The notes below the pieces were generated by a model. The model had not been told where the DNA came from. It was given only the letters and a program-made list of their open reading frames with translations, and searched no databases. The position numbers and the translations under genes were made by a program. A stretch of DNA of 64,000 nt from assembly GCF_013137895.1 (NCBI RefSeq), contig NZ_CP053538.1, positions 3,193,001 to 3,257,000 of the forward strand, written 5' to 3'. This document shows positions 46,262 through 55,230 of this stretch, one piece after another; within the stretch, counting starts at the first letter, position 1; each line of letters opens with the position of its first letter. This DNA is from Hymenobacter taeanensis. Lineage in GTDB: Bacteria > Bacteroidota > Bacteroidia > Cytophagales > Hymenobacteraceae.

Positions 46262-47254
46262 CTAATGCAGTGGCCGTTTTTTGATAAGCCCTCCCCGGAT
46301 GTCGCTCACACTTTGCATGACAATGAAGGCATGCGGATCAATCTTGTGTACCTCGCCGGTGATGGCCAGCACTTCCAGCCGCGTTACCACCGTGTAAATT
46401 GTTTCCATGCGCATGTGCTGGTGCCCATGTGAGCCAAAGCCGCGTGTGCACTCATATACCGTGGCCCCGCGGCGGAGCTTGTCGGTAATCAGCTGCCGGA
46501 TGGCCTCACTTTGCGCCGAGATGATGGTGAGACCCGTGTACTCCTCAATGCCCGACACCACAAAATCGACGGTTTTAGCAGCCGACAGATACGCCAGCAC
46601 CGAGTACAGAGCCGTTTCAACCGACAGCACCCACGCTGCCACCCCAAAGATGATGATGTTGATGATCAGGATAATGTCGCCGATGGAGCCCGGTAGTTTC
46701 CGGCTGATATACACGGCCAGAATCTCAGTGCCATCAAGCACGGCACCGCCGCGCATAGCCAGGCCAATGCCCGCCCCTAAAAAGAACCCTCCAAATACGG
46801 CAATCAGCAGCTTATCTTGAGTGAGCGGCGGAAACGATACCACGAGCAGTGCTACGGCCAGCAGCAAGATGGTGAGCAGGGTTTTGATAGCAAACTGCCG
46901 ACCCATCTGAAAGTAGCCGAGCACAATGAATGGGATGTTGATTACCACAATTAAAATGGACAGCGAAATGCCGGTAACGTGGCTTACTAGCATGGAAATG
47001 CCCGTTACGCCGCCATCAATGAAATCATTGGGTAGCAGAAACGCTTTCAGACCTAATGCCGCCGAAAAGATGCCAGCCAGCAGCAGTGCCCCCTCTACCA
47101 AGGAGTTGCGCACCCACCGGCTGGAGAGACGGTACAGCAGCCTATACTTTATCGGATCTTCCGCCGCGGGCGAAGCATCTGGGGGCGGCGTTAGTACCGG
47201 GCTGGTAAACTTCCGGTTCCGGAGCCGTGGCGAAAGCAGTTGTTCGATTAGCAT
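46262..47254 (-). CDS. YitT-family membrane protein (DUF161/DUF2179)
   Basis: A 330-residue protein from the ATG at 47254; a TTG three codons earlier is possible. After a cytoplasmic N-terminus there are about five or six helices (residues 55-215) with YitT marks LLPNDFIDGGVTGISML and GGAVLDGTEILAVYISRK. A C-terminal cytoplasmic DUF2179 domain (about 230-325) carries RGATVYECTRGFG and KIDPHAFIVMQSV. YitT proteins are widespread, with no firmly established transport substrate. The gene lies 60 bp upstream of the cyclic-nucleotide-gated carrier-like gene in the same direction, so the two may be co-transcribed. Confidence 0.88.
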   Translation of the reverse strand: MLIEQLLSPRLRNRKFTSPVLTPPPDASPAAEDPIKYRLLYRLSSRWVRNSLVEGALLLAGIFSAALGLKAFLLPNDFIDGGVTGISMLVSHVTGISLSILIVVINIPFIVLGYFQMGRQFAIKTLLTILLLAVALLVVSFPPLTQDKLLIAVFGGFFLGAGIGLAMRGGAVLDGTEILAVYISRKLPGSIGDIILIINIIIFGVAAWVLSVETALYSVLAYLSAAKTVDFVVSGIEEYTGLTIISAQSEAIRQLITDKLRRGATVYECTRGFGSHGHQHMRMETIYTVVTRLEVLAITGEVHKIDPHAFIVMQSVSDIRGGLIKKRPLH

Positions 47255-47650
47255 CAGAATCAACCAGTTAAGAAACTATTCGCTTACTGATACCGAGCGA
47301 GCTACTAGCTGCGTTGCGCAAAAAAACGGCTGGCAGGCTGGTAACGCGCTCTTCAGAAGCTGTTTTGCTGCCTGTAGCGGCAAGCGGGCTATCTGCTTAT
47401 TCTTCCTCCGTTACTACAGGTAATAGGTAGTAACTCGTCTCCGGTCTGCTGCTTTTTGGCCGGCCCCCGTTCATCTCACAAGCCGATTTCTTGCCCCCAG
47501 AAAAAGGGCGTTAAGCAAAGCTCTACTCGGCTTTCTATGGTTCGCTTTATTTGTAAAGTAAAAATAAAGATAAAAAAGTTTATATACTCGATGAGCTTGA
47601 GTTTTCTCGAAATAAAATCTTGGGGCCCTGTATAAACGCAGTAATGAGCG
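47255..47650. other. Intergenic region between YitT and third kinase, no gene recognised
   Basis: This 396-bp gap becomes A/T-rich around 47530-47620. A 60-codon minus-strand frame (47476-47658) has no family features and overlaps the kinase stop, so I treat it as chance. The region probably contains the YitT promoter. Confidence 0.5.
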
Positions 47651-48691
47651 CTAAGCAACTGACCTTCCAGCCGCTGAGGCCTCGTAGGGCAGGATTATGC
47701 TGAACTCTGTAAAGCGGCCTTCTTCTGAGTGCACTGTGAGCGTGCCGCCGTGGCCTTTAGTAATGATATCGTAGCTCAACGACAGGCCTAGGCCAGTGCC
47801 CTCACCGGTGGGCTTAGTGGTGAAAAAGGGCTGAAAGATTTTCTGCTGGATGACCTCAGGAATGCCCACGCCATTGTCAGTGATGGTGAGCAGCGCCCTG
47901 CCCGTTAGTGCCGTGGTGCTGATGGTTACCTCCGGCTGATAGCTGTCGGGCTCTTGTTGCTGGCGCTGCTGCACGGCGTAAAAGGCATTAGTTATAAGGT
48001 TTAGCAGCACCCGGCCCACTTCCTGCGGAACTACCTGTACCGGCTCCAATGCCGGGTCGAGGTGGGTGGTGAGGGTTAGGTTTAAGGTTTTGTTTTTGGC
48101 CCGAAGGCTTTGGTAGGCCAGTTGCAGGTACTCCTCGGCCAGCAGGTTAAGGTCGGTGGCGGCGCGGGTGCCAGTGCTGGCCCGCGAGTGCTCCAGCATG
48201 CCCCGCACAATGGCGGCGGCGCGCTGCCCGTGCTGAGTAATTTTCAGCAGGTTCTGTTTTAGGTCCGTTACCAGCTCAGTTTCGGTTTCTGAACGGTTAG
48301 TCAGCTGCTGTTCAGCTTCCAGCTCACTGATCAGCTCTCCCGATACTTCCGCAAAGTTGGTCACGAAGTTGAGCGGGTTTTGAATCTCGTGGGCAATACC
48401 AGCCGTCAGCTCCCCTAGCGAGGCCATCTTTTCGCGTTGCACGAGTTGGGTTTGGGTGTTGCGCAGCTCCAGCAAAGCTTGCTCCAGGCTGTTGCGCTGA
48501 GCTACAATCTCGGCGGTGCGGGCAGCTACCTGCTGCTCTAGCAGCTCATTCTGGTGGGCCAGCAGCTGTTGTTTTTCCCGCTCCTGCGTAAGTCGGCGGT
48601 GCTGCCCCCGTACCACAATAATGACTATTGCCAGGGCCAGCAGTAATAGCGTTGGGCCAATCAGCAGAAGCATCTTTAGGAGGGCTGGCAT
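47651..48691 (-). CDS. Single-pass sensor histidine kinase (paralogue 3)
   Basis: A 346-residue kinase with one N-terminal membrane helix (about 8-27) and no sensing domain. A coiled coil (35-90) leads to H101 in AGIAHEIQNPLNF. The ATPase domain has VLLNLITNAFYAVQQ, DNGVGIP and FFTTKPTGEGTGLGLS. The kinase core is clearly related to the two larger kinases at 37714 and 39450. The gene upstream on the same strand (49574-48768) encodes a multi-pass membrane protein with no kinase domain, 76 bp away. That protein could act as a separate sensor for this kinase, much as the membrane bundle does within the other kinases. No receiver lies beside it. Confidence 0.87.
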   Translation of the reverse strand: MPALLKMLLLIGPTLLLLALAIVIIVVRGQHRRLTQEREKQQLLAHQNELLEQQVAARTAEIVAQRNSLEQALLELRNTQTQLVQREKMASLGELTAGIAHEIQNPLNFVTNFAEVSGELISELEAEQQLTNRSETETELVTDLKQNLLKITQHGQRAAAIVRGMLEHSRASTGTRAATDLNLLAEEYLQLAYQSLRAKNKTLNLTLTTHLDPALEPVQVVPQEVGRVLLNLITNAFYAVQQRQQQEPDSYQPEVTISTTALTGRALLTITDNGVGIPEVIQQKIFQPFFTTKPTGEGTGLGLSLSYDIITKGHGGTLTVHSEEGRFTEFSIILPYEASAAGRSVA

Positions 48692-48767
48692 GGCTGGCTA
48701 CTGGCTTGGCAGGAAAAAGGGGGTTATGAGTAATTTACCGTGGCTACTACTCTCAGGCGCCGAGCCT

Positions 48768-49574
48768 TTAGTGGGGTAACCTGGCTGGCGCTTGTCGCGG
48801 CTTGAGCTTGCCCGCCTTACTGCTCAGCGCCTGGCCTAGCAGCCGAAATGGCCGCAGGTGCCAATGGCTGTAGTGCAGCCACCGGGGTAGGGCCTGAGTT
48901 GGGGCAACGTTCAGCGGAAAAAAACAGAACATCCAGGCCAGCAACCCCATTTGAGTGGCCAGTAGCACCATCTCGGGGCTCGTAATAATTCTATCAAGCC
49001 GGATAGTGGTGGTAGTACTGTAGCCCATGTTATACACAATGCTGAGCGCTAGGTAGCTGACTACTGAGCATGAGCAATAGGCTAGTACGGCTAAGCTCAG
49101 AAAAAACTCAGGCTGCTTTTCAAGCGGCTGCTCATGTACTGCGCTGGTTATGTGCGTAATGTGCAGAATGGCCAGCAGCACCAGCAACGTGCAGCCCGTA
49201 GCCTGAGAATACGCGTTGACATCCTTGAACAACCCATCCAGCCAAACAGCATCTAATACGGCTACTGCTGCAAACGCCCACACTCCAAGTATAATATGCT
49301 TGTTAAAGCGCTCAGGAAGTAGGCGCCGGTACGTCTGGGCCAGCAGCACCACCAGTACCACCGTAGCCAGGTGGTAGAGATACACGTCGTTGCGAAACGC
49401 AAACCGACTCAGGATATTCAGGAAGTACAGAACCGACTTAATGCCTACGAAATAGTAAACGGGCCTTAGGACATAAGGAATGTGGTGCCGCCGCACCCAG
49501 GCGCAGGCAAAAGGTATCAGTGGCGCTGCTTCCAGCGTTCGGTTGATGATATTCAATTCAGACCAATTGCTCAT
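48768..49574 (-). CDS. Multi-pass integral membrane protein, possible sensor partner of the adjacent kinase
   Basis: A 268-residue protein with about six or seven hydrophobic segments (for example HLATVVLVVLLAQTY near 68-82, ILGVWAFAAVAVLDAVW near 95-111, CTLLVLLAILHITHI near 128-142, FFLSLAVLAYCSCSVVSYLA near 156-175). A basic cytoplasmic tail (LSSKAGKLKPRQAPARLPH) ends the protein. I recognise no named family. The size and layout resemble membrane sensing modules that precede kinases in Bacteroidota, and the next gene downstream is a kinase that lacks such a module. The relationship is inferred from gene order only. Confidence 0.55.
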   Translation of the reverse strand: MSNWSELNIINRTLEAAPLIPFACAWVRRHHIPYVLRPVYYFVGIKSVLYFLNILSRFAFRNDVYLYHLATVVLVVLLAQTYRRLLPERFNKHIILGVWAFAAVAVLDAVWLDGLFKDVNAYSQATGCTLLVLLAILHITHITSAVHEQPLEKQPEFFLSLAVLAYCSCSVVSYLALSIVYNMGYSTTTTIRLDRIITSPEMVLLATQMGLLAWMFCFFPLNVAPTQALPRWLHYSHWHLRPFRLLGQALSSKAGKLKPRQAPARLPH

Positions 49575-49611
49575 ATCTCAATGCGGTCCGAGGACTTTTT
49601 CTTCGTCTGCT

Positions 49612-50118
49612 TTAGAATGCGGTGCCTTCGCAGCTCGATGGGCAACGGTCGTCTGTTTGTCCTACAATGTACTCTTTTAGGGCCAGGGAGCTAATATCCT
49701 GGTAGTTGTTGACTTGATCCTGACGGGGCACCTTCCCCGTATTCTCTACTCCCACGATGATCATACTGGGCTCAAGTGGAGCCACCGTGTTCTCATAAGC
49801 AGGGTAAATGCGGAGGCCTATGCAGCCTTTCTGCTTGAGAATATCGGTTACCACCTCACGATTAATGTAGTAGGCCCGAATAGTATCATTGTTACTACGG
49901 CGAACTGCCTGATACTTACGGGCTTCATCCTTTACCCTCTGCTTTGCTGCCGGATCTGTATGCCCTTTCCCGCCTGGGTACCTGGGTGGTTTCGGTGGGT
50001 TGGCCTGTAGCATGATGGCCGCTTTTGCTGCGGCAATAGGAGTAGCCCCTGGGCTCGATAAGCGGCCTATCACTGCTCCCAGCATGAGCGCTGCTACCAG
50101 TAGTCGTTTGTTTTTCAT
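49612..50118 (-). CDS. Secreted hypothetical protein
   Basis: A 168-residue protein starting MKNKRLLVAALMLGAVIG, a probable signal peptide or membrane anchor (residues 5-20). A basic Pro/Gly-rich stretch (NPPKPPRYPGGKGHTDPAAKQRVKDE) lies near 40-65. A folded-looking middle follows, with YYINREVVTDILKQKGCIGLRIYPA near 83-107 and MIIVGVENTGK. The end is DDRCPSSCEGTAF with two close cysteines, plus C98 earlier, which could form disulfides outside the cytoplasm. No family is recognised. It precedes the membrane protein gene by 37 bp and may share a transcript with it. Confidence 0.6.
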   Translation of the reverse strand: MKNKRLLVAALMLGAVIGRLSSPGATPIAAAKAAIMLQANPPKPPRYPGGKGHTDPAAKQRVKDEARKYQAVRRSNNDTIRAYYINREVVTDILKQKGCIGLRIYPAYENTVAPLEPSMIIVGVENTGKVPRQDQVNNYQDISSLALKEYIVGQTDDRCPSSCEGTAF

Positions 50119-50319
50119 ATCAGCACAAAAAGATATGAGAGGATACCTAAGTCATTGCCTGTGATACAGTAAAAAGCACAGACCGAAGGATTTAAAAGAA
50201 ATATAATGGTAGATAAATTATTTTAAATAGTAAAATATAAATAATTGAACTTGGTCACACTGCTTGGAATGGCTAGTTGTTAATAGAACCAGAGGCACAG
50301 TTCACCACTGAAAAAATAA

Positions 50320-50347
50320 AACCTCTTGCCTACTAAGGCAAGAGGTT
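50320..50347 (-). terminator. Rho-independent terminator of the tRNA-Arg gene
   Basis: AACCTCTTGCC (50320-50330) pairs perfectly with GGCAAGAGGTT (50337-50347). On the minus strand the stem follows the tRNA 3' end by six bases and is followed by TTATTTTTTC. Confidence 0.85.
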
Positions 50348-50352
50348 GAATA

Positions 50353-50427
50353 TGGTGGTCGCGCTAGGAATCGAACCTAGATCAAGAGCTTCGGAGACTC
50401 CCATACTATCCGTTGTACTACGCGACC
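50353..50427 (-). tRNA. tRNA-Arg, anticodon CCG
   Basis: The minus strand folds into a cloverleaf. Acceptor GGTCGCG pairs with CGCGACC, then discriminator A and an encoded CCA. The anticodon loop reads CTCCGAA, giving anticodon CCG for CGG codons. The T arm contains GGTTCGATTCC. Length is 75 nt including CCA. A terminator follows at once. It stands alone with no integrated element next to its 3' end. Confidence 0.95.
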
Positions 50428-50576
50428 CGGTAGTGGGTGGCAAAACTAGACAGAAAATATGGCGCTGCCAAACCACAAACCGCATTTTCAGCAAAATCCT
50501 ATACTGCTGAGAAGTAACCTTCGAAGCCTCAGCACAGTTAACGGATGATACCACCACACTCTGAACCTATTCTCTT

Positions 50577-51068
50577 ATGGCAAGCACTGAAAAAAAGACT
50601 CTGTATACTGCTGATGCTACGGCCGTTGGTGGTCGTAGCGGCCACGTACGTTCCGCAACCGGGGTAATTGACATGGATATGTCGGTGCCGGAAGGATTAG
50701 GCGGCAAAAAAGGCGCCACCAACCCCGAGGAGCTATTTGCAGCGGGCTATTCATCCTGCTTTCAGCAAGCTCTGCTGGTAATTGCGCAGCGCGCCGGTGA
50801 TAAGCTAGACCCTCAAACCGAGGTAAAGTGCTCGGTATCGTTGTTTCAGGAAGGGGAGGCCTACGGTCTGTCGGCAATTCTTGATGTTGACCTGAAAGCG
50901 TTTGACCGTGAAAAGACCATTGACATGGTGAAGCAGGCGCATAAAATCTGTCCTTATTCGGTAGGCACCCGCGGCAACATGGAAGTAGAACTCCGTGTGC
51001 AAGGCGAAGCCGTTCCGGTAGAAGCGGAAGAAAATGCCGGTGTTGCGGCTAATGGCGGCGTATCCTAG
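50577..51068 (+). CDS. Ohr/OsmC-family peroxiredoxin (first copy)
   Basis: A 163-residue cytoplasmic thiol peroxidase that reduces organic hydroperoxides. The two redox cysteines are C61 (GYSSCFQQAL) and C125 (HKICPYSVG), at the same positions as in the second copy at 62119-62559. The N-terminal GGRSGHVRS segment and the GATNPEELFAAGYS motif are classical for Ohr. A C-terminal extension of about 20 residues (VPVEAEENAGVAANGGVS) is absent from the second copy. It is a single gene with its own terminator and no MarR-type regulator adjacent, so its control may differ from the OhrR-linked copy. Confidence 0.92.
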   Translation: MASTEKKTLYTADATAVGGRSGHVRSATGVIDMDMSVPEGLGGKKGATNPEELFAAGYSSCFQQALLVIAQRAGDKLDPQTEVKCSVSLFQEGEAYGLSAILDVDLKAFDREKTIDMVKQAHKICPYSVGTRGNMEVELRVQGEAVPVEAEENAGVAANGGVS

Positions 51069-51110
51069 GAGTAGCTTATAGCTACAACTCATTGCTAAAT
51101 AGTTAGCAGC

Positions 51111-51146
51111 TAAAAGCCCCAATGGTATCTACCGTTGGGGCTTTTA
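51111..51146 (+). terminator. Rho-independent terminator of the first Ohr gene
   Basis: TAAAAGCCCCAA pairs with TTGGGGCTTTTA around a 12-nt loop, between the convergent Ohr gene and transglutaminase-like gene. It has A and T runs on both sides and can serve both strands. Confidence 0.85.
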
Positions 51147-51176
51147 GCGGTTAGAGCAGGCACTAAGCCGAAGCCT

Positions 51177-52058
51177 TTATTTTCCAGCCATACCTTCAGT
51201 CAGCCAGGAAGCTCCACTTGGGGAGGAGTAAAAGGTAGCGGCCGAGTGAGTATACCGCATGTTGTGAATAGCTTCTGCCCGTTGAAATAGTACAGGCTTA
51301 TGGGCACCCACCGGAACCAGCATCAAACCTGTACGTGCAGATCTGACACCATAACGGTTATCCATTACCGTATCAAAATAGAATAAATACTGCTTCAACC
51401 AACGAAAATAGGGCTTGGATTTGGCGTCGGTAGAGGTAAGGGCGCTTAGGGTGGGTTCGTCGTTTGCCAACGCCTGTTGCAACTCCAGTGCGTTGAGCGG
51501 CCTATTGCTGAGCAGGGGGATAATATCCCATTGGCTGTCCACCATCACCCACTTTCCTAAGTCAGGAAGCCAGGCTTCGGTGAGAGCGTGGCCAGCAGCA
51601 GAGCCTTTCGTCTGGACGTTGTGCGCCTTTAGGTAAAGTGGCCTCGCCGGAATGCCCAAGGAATTGAAAGCGGTAGTTAGCACTAAGCCATATTCTACAC
51701 ATTGCACGGGGTGGCCTAGCATAGCGGCGTGTAGAATGGCAAATGCGTCCGTCGATTTAAACGGCTTGTGTCCGTCGTGCTCCAGGCGGTTGTGCACCCA
51801 CAGCGAGAGGGCCCGTGCCCGCCCCAGGTCCGTGGTTTCCTGCGCCACTACGGCATCCAGCCCATACATTTCCCGGAAGCGGTTTAGATAAGCAGTACTC
51901 GGCGGGCTGTACTGAAACGCGTAAGCTACTGGATCAGGTGACGTGAGGTAGGTGATATGCTCCGGATCGGCGGCTATAGCTTTTCCTTTCGCTTGGCCTA
52001 CTGCCTGCGTTATACCCAGGGCCATACCTATTACCAAGACAGTAAACTTCTTATCCAT
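51177..52058 (-). CDS. Exported transglutaminase-like cysteine protease-fold protein
   Basis: A 293-residue protein starting MDKKFTVLVIGMALGITQAVG, a signal peptide ending near residue 22; the upstream frame to 52127 lacks export features. The transglutaminase-like (PF01841-type) core has the catalytic triad in order: C120 (HPVQCVEYG), H157 (AGHALTEAWLP) and D174 (WVMVDSQWD). These domains act as peptidases, amidases or cross-linking enzymes on proteins or peptidoglycan in the periplasm. The C-terminal 110 residues have no recognised domain. It lies downstream of sucC and its terminator, convergent with Ohr. The triad seems complete, so catalysis is likely, but the substrate is unknown. Confidence 0.8.
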   Translation of the reverse strand: MDKKFTVLVIGMALGITQAVGQAKGKAIAADPEHITYLTSPDPVAYAFQYSPPSTAYLNRFREMYGLDAVVAQETTDLGRARALSLWVHNRLEHDGHKPFKSTDAFAILHAAMLGHPVQCVEYGLVLTTAFNSLGIPARPLYLKAHNVQTKGSAAGHALTEAWLPDLGKWVMVDSQWDIIPLLSNRPLNALELQQALANDEPTLSALTSTDAKSKPYFRWLKQYLFYFDTVMDNRYGVRSARTGLMLVPVGAHKPVLFQRAEAIHNMRYTHSAATFYSSPSGASWLTEGMAGK

Positions 52059-52126
52059 ATCGTCGACTTCCGTTAAGCTTTGCTCGAGCCTTAACGGAAG
52101 AGCAACAATGTGGGTTGAAATAAACA

Positions 52127-52164
52127 CAAAAGAGCCCGTTTGGCATAACCAAACGGGCTCTTTT
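52127..52164 (-). terminator. Rho-independent terminator of sucC
   Basis: AAAAGAGCCCGTTTGG (52128-52143) and CCAAACGGGCTCTTTT (52149-52164) form a perfect 16-bp stem with a short loop, about 20 bp past the sucC stop codon. Confidence 0.9.
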
Positions 52165-52182
52165 ACCTTAGTAAAAGCTAAA

Positions 52183-53385
52183 TTAAGCTACTTGGGAAGC
52201 TAGTACTTCTTTCACTTTCTGGGCAGCGTCCTTCAGTAATACAGCCGAGAATACTTTCAGACCGCTCTCGTCGATGATACGAGCGCCTTCCTCGGCGTTG
52301 GTGCCCTGCAGACGAACGATGATCGGGACTTTAATGTCGCCGATATTTTTGTAGGCCTCTACTACACCGTTAGCAACCCGGTCGCAACGAACGATGCCGC
52401 CGAAGATGTTGATGAGGATGGCTTTCACGTTCGGGTCCTTCAGGATGATGCGGAAACCAGCCTCGACGGTTTGGGCATTAGCTCCACCCCCTACGTCGAG
52501 GAAGTTGGCAGGCTCGCCACCCGAGAGCTTGATGATGTCCATGGTAGCCATAGCCAGACCAGCACCATTCACCATGCAGCCTACGTTGCCGTCGAGCTTT
52601 ACGTAGTTCAGGTTCGAGGCCGAAGCTTCTACTTCCAGGGGATCTTCCTCGTTGGTGTCGCGCAGCTCTACGAAGTCTTTATGACGGTAGAGGGCGTTTT
52701 CGTCGAGGGTTACTTTGGCGTCAACGGCCAGGATCTTGTTGTCCGAGGTCTTCAACACGGGGTTGATTTCGAACATGCTGGAGTCGGTTTCGTCGTAGGC
52801 TTTGTACAGGGCCATTACGAACTTCACCATTTCCTTTTGCGCTGCGCCGGTCAGGCCCAGGTTGAAAGCAATTTTAGCCGCCTGGAAGGGGCGCAGGCCT
52901 ACGCGAGGATCAACGTGCTCCTTCAGGATCTTGTCGGGATGCGACTCGGCCACCTCTTCGATGTCCATGCCGCCCTCGGTGGTGTAGATGATAACGTTCT
53001 GGCCGGTGGTACGGTCCAGCAGCACGCTCATGTAGTATTCTTTGGTTTCCGACTCGCCGGGGTAGTACACGTCCTGAGCTACCAGTACTTTGTGCACTTT
53101 ACGGCCTTCGGCGCCGGTCTGCTTGGTAACGAGCTGCATGCCAATGATCTGGCCGGCAATTTCCTGTACCTGCTCCAGGTTTTTGGCGAGTTTCACCCCG
53201 CCCCCTTTGCCGCGTCCGCCGGCATGAATCTGGGCTTTGATAACGTACCAGCTAGTACCGGTTTCGGCGTTCAGCTTCTTGGCAGCTTCTACGGCTTCCT
53301 CAGCCGTATCGGCCACGATGCCTTCCTGCACGCGTACGCCGTAGCGCTTCAGAATGTCTTTGCCCTGATACTCGTGAATATTCAT
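52183..53385 (-). CDS. sucC: Succinyl-CoA synthetase (ADP/GDP-forming) beta subunit
   Basis: TCA-cycle enzyme subunit that works with SucD to convert succinyl-CoA to succinate with NTP synthesis. The 400 residues match the usual length. The N-terminus [16 protein letters not shown] and ATP-grasp loop [15 protein letters not shown] (about 51-65) are diagnostic. The Mg-binding FEINPVL (about 206-212) and the C-terminal [12 protein letters not shown] and [10 protein letters not shown] segments complete the fold. sucD is not adjacent in this window, which is common in Bacteroidota where sucC and sucD are unlinked. It has its own terminator. A possible -7 element TACTTTCG lies about 45 bp upstream on the minus strand. 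Confidence 0.97.
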   Translation of the reverse strand: MNIHEYQGKDILKRYGVRVQEGIVADTAEEAVEAAKKLNAETGTSWYVIKAQIHAGGRGKGGGVKLAKNLEQVQEIAGQIIGMQLVTKQTGAEGRKVHKVLVAQDVYYPGESETKEYYMSVLLDRTTGQNVIIYTTEGGMDIEEVAESHPDKILKEHVDPRVGLRPFQAAKIAFNLGLTGAAQKEMVKFVMALYKAYDETDSSMFEINPVLKTSDNKILAVDAKVTLDENALYRHKDFVELRDTNEEDPLEVEASASNLNYVKLDGNVGCMVNGAGLAMATMDIIKLSGGEPANFLDVGGGANAQTVEAGFRIILKDPNVKAILINIFGGIVRCDRVANGVVEAYKNIGDIKVPIIVRLQGTNAEEGARIIDESGLKVFSAVLLKDAAQKVKEVLASQVA

Positions 53386-53668
53386 AGAGGTCAGTTAAGA
53401 GGGGTTACGGGGTGGTTTACTAGGCGCGAAAGTAGGTAATAATCGGTTGTGCAGCGTCATGCCGTGGTATTGTAAATACTCTTATGCGTAAGATCGGCCA
53501 TAGAGCCAGGCTTCAACTACGCGCAGCAGGTTGGCTTTAGCTCAGCCTTGGCCTGGCAAGCTACGGTTTGATGAGGTGAATAATACATACAGCTGGCAGC
53601 ATGCGTAGCCCAACAATTGAGTAGCGAAAGCGGCAAACTTATCTGTTGTATAATAATCTCTAATCAAC

Positions 53669-54793
53669 TCACCGCCCGTACCACTCCGCCAGTACTCGCT
53701 CGGCGGGCTTGTGCTGGGGCGTGAAGTCGAGGTGGCGGCGGGCGGGGCCATCGGGCCGTAGGCCAGGGTACCACTTCCAGATAAACAGGCCGCGCAGCCA
53801 AGGTCGCGTCCAGAAGGTTTCAAAGAGGGCCTCGTAGCACACCCGCTGGGTGGCTTCATCAACGCTGGTTACCACGGCCATCCGGTCGGGCCAGGCCCAC
53901 GGCTCAATGGCCGCGTCGGGCGTGGTTTTGTACCCAACCTCTGTGAAAATTACCGGCTTCTTAAAGCGTTTGTGCACGGCTTCAATGCGGCGGAGTGGTT
54001 CTTGCCAGGCAGCCAGCAGCGCCGCTTTCTCCGGGGCCGTGGTTTTACTGAGGGGGAAGTATGCCTGAATACCAATGTAGTCAAGGGCATCCCAGAACTT
54101 GATCTGCTCAAACTCACCGCTCCAGTTGGCCGCGTAAGTAAGCGGGCCGTGGTACACCTTCCGAAGTTGCTTGATCAGGACACGCCATTCCTTCTCGTGG
54201 CCTACGCTGGCGTGCTCCAGCTCCGTCCCGATGCACAGGGCTTCTAAGTCATTAGCTTCGGCTAGCTGAGCGTAGTGCAGAATAAAGGTAGAGTAGCTGG
54301 CAAACCACGCCTGCCAATCGGCGGGGGTGGTCATGTTGATGTCGCCGGGCCAGGTGCCGCCGTTGCGCAGCCACAGGTGAGGCTTGAGCAGAGTTTTAAC
54401 ACCGCGCTGCCGGGCCTGGATGGCCGTAAAAATGAGGCCAGCATCACTCTCACCCCAGTAGCCGCCGCGCCCGCCTTTGGCACTGCCCGTGTGCAACCTA
54501 ATTTCGGGTTGGGCTGCGGCCGCCTGCCAGCCAAAGGGGGTTTGAGCAATCCAGGTGATGTGCGCCCGAACCAGGGGCTCCATGTCGGTGGAGGAGGTGG
54601 AGTCGGCAGCTACCCAGTTTACGCCGCGCATGCGGTTGTCGGCAGGCGGGGGTAGCACGGGGCCAACGGAGGCCAGAGCATCAGTAGAAGCTGTTGCCGG
54701 GCGGCGGGGCCAGTTCCACCACGCGGCTACGCTCAGCAGCAACAGGCCTAGGAGCAGCAGCCCGAAGCGAGCCAAAGTGCGGAAAGCAGACAT
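53669..54793 (-). CDS. GH113-like glycoside hydrolase (probable beta-mannanase fold), membrane-anchored
   Basis: A 374-residue protein with an N-terminal hydrophobic anchor or signal (residues 5-24, LARFGLLLLGLLLLSVA). A TIM barrel begins MRGVNW near 55-60. The candidate acid/base is E191 in CIGTELEH and the nucleophile E285 in VIFTEVGY; both fit the GH113 (clan GH-A) pattern. KPHLWLRNG near 137-145 and AANWSGEFEQIKFWDALDYIGIQAY near 221-245 add support. It is a single gene, far from the polysaccharide locus at the left, so it may act on a cell-envelope or storage glycan. The start at 54793 fits the signal region; ATGs at 54808 and 54841 are alternatives. Confidence 0.8.
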   Translation of the reverse strand: MSAFRTLARFGLLLLGLLLLSVAAWWNWPRRPATASTDALASVGPVLPPPADNRMRGVNWVAADSTSSTDMEPLVRAHITWIAQTPFGWQAAAAQPEIRLHTGSAKGGRGGYWGESDAGLIFTAIQARQRGVKTLLKPHLWLRNGGTWPGDINMTTPADWQAWFASYSTFILHYAQLAEANDLEALCIGTELEHASVGHEKEWRVLIKQLRKVYHGPLTYAANWSGEFEQIKFWDALDYIGIQAYFPLSKTTAPEKAALLAAWQEPLRRIEAVHKRFKKPVIFTEVGYKTTPDAAIEPWAWPDRMAVVTSVDEATQRVCYEALFETFWTRPWLRGLFIWKWYPGLRPDGPARRHLDFTPQHKPAERVLAEWYGR

Positions 54794-55230
54794 AGAAACG
54801 AACAGCATAGGAGCGGGGCAGCCTGACGCGCCAGGTGGCAAGCAACCTGAGCTATAAACTAGAAACCAAGGGTAGTTGGAGTAGCCTGGAACAACCTACG
54901 TCTGAACGTCCTGCTGAGCGCAGCCGAAGCATCTCGCGTGCTGATGTTGGAGTAGGCACCTAACGATTTGAGCCAGATGCCGCGCTTGGCTCGACATGAG
55001 GGTCAATGTAAACAACGATTGTCAACTACCCCAACCCCACGCCGCTTAATGTGCAGAATCATCCGAGGGCAAAAGCTGGCGTCCAGACTATAGCTTTAAT
55101 CCGCAACTTGAGTTAGTTAGGTTATTCTAGGCCAGTTGCTGAGGCTAATCTGCACAATCTGCACGGCAACTCTTTACATTCCGTAGATTTGTTTCCCGTA
55201 CCTACGGCTCACTACTAATACTGCTTTGTT
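54794..55230. other. Intergenic region upstream of lolD-like gene
   Basis: The 437-bp gap contains a degenerate dispersed-repeat stretch at about 54905-55005 (CTGAGCGCAGCCGAAGCATC, then GGCTCGACATGAGG). This relates to sequence at the left edge of the window (TTCGCTCGACATGACGG near 28-44). A CTAGGCCAGT copy lies near 55127 and a promoter candidate at 55184-55191. No gene is seen. Confidence 0.5.
55184..55191 (+). promoter_or_regulatory. Candidate -7 promoter element for the ABC ATPase gene
   Basis: TAGATTTG matches the Bacteroidota -7 consensus TAnnTTTG exactly, 40 bp upstream of the TTG start codon. A convincing -33 TTTG element was not found at the expected distance. Confidence 0.45.

Noticed and set aside
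47476..47658. A 60-codon minus-strand frame after the third kinase gene
   Set aside because: It lies in an AT-rich gap, overlaps the kinase stop and has no supporting motif or start context.
50353..50427. tRNA-Arg as an integration site of a mobile element
   Set aside because: No integrase gene and no repeat of the tRNA 3' end was seen nearby.
52471..53439. A long plus-strand frame opposite sucC
   Set aside because: sucC is certain, and the opposite frame has no features of a protein family.
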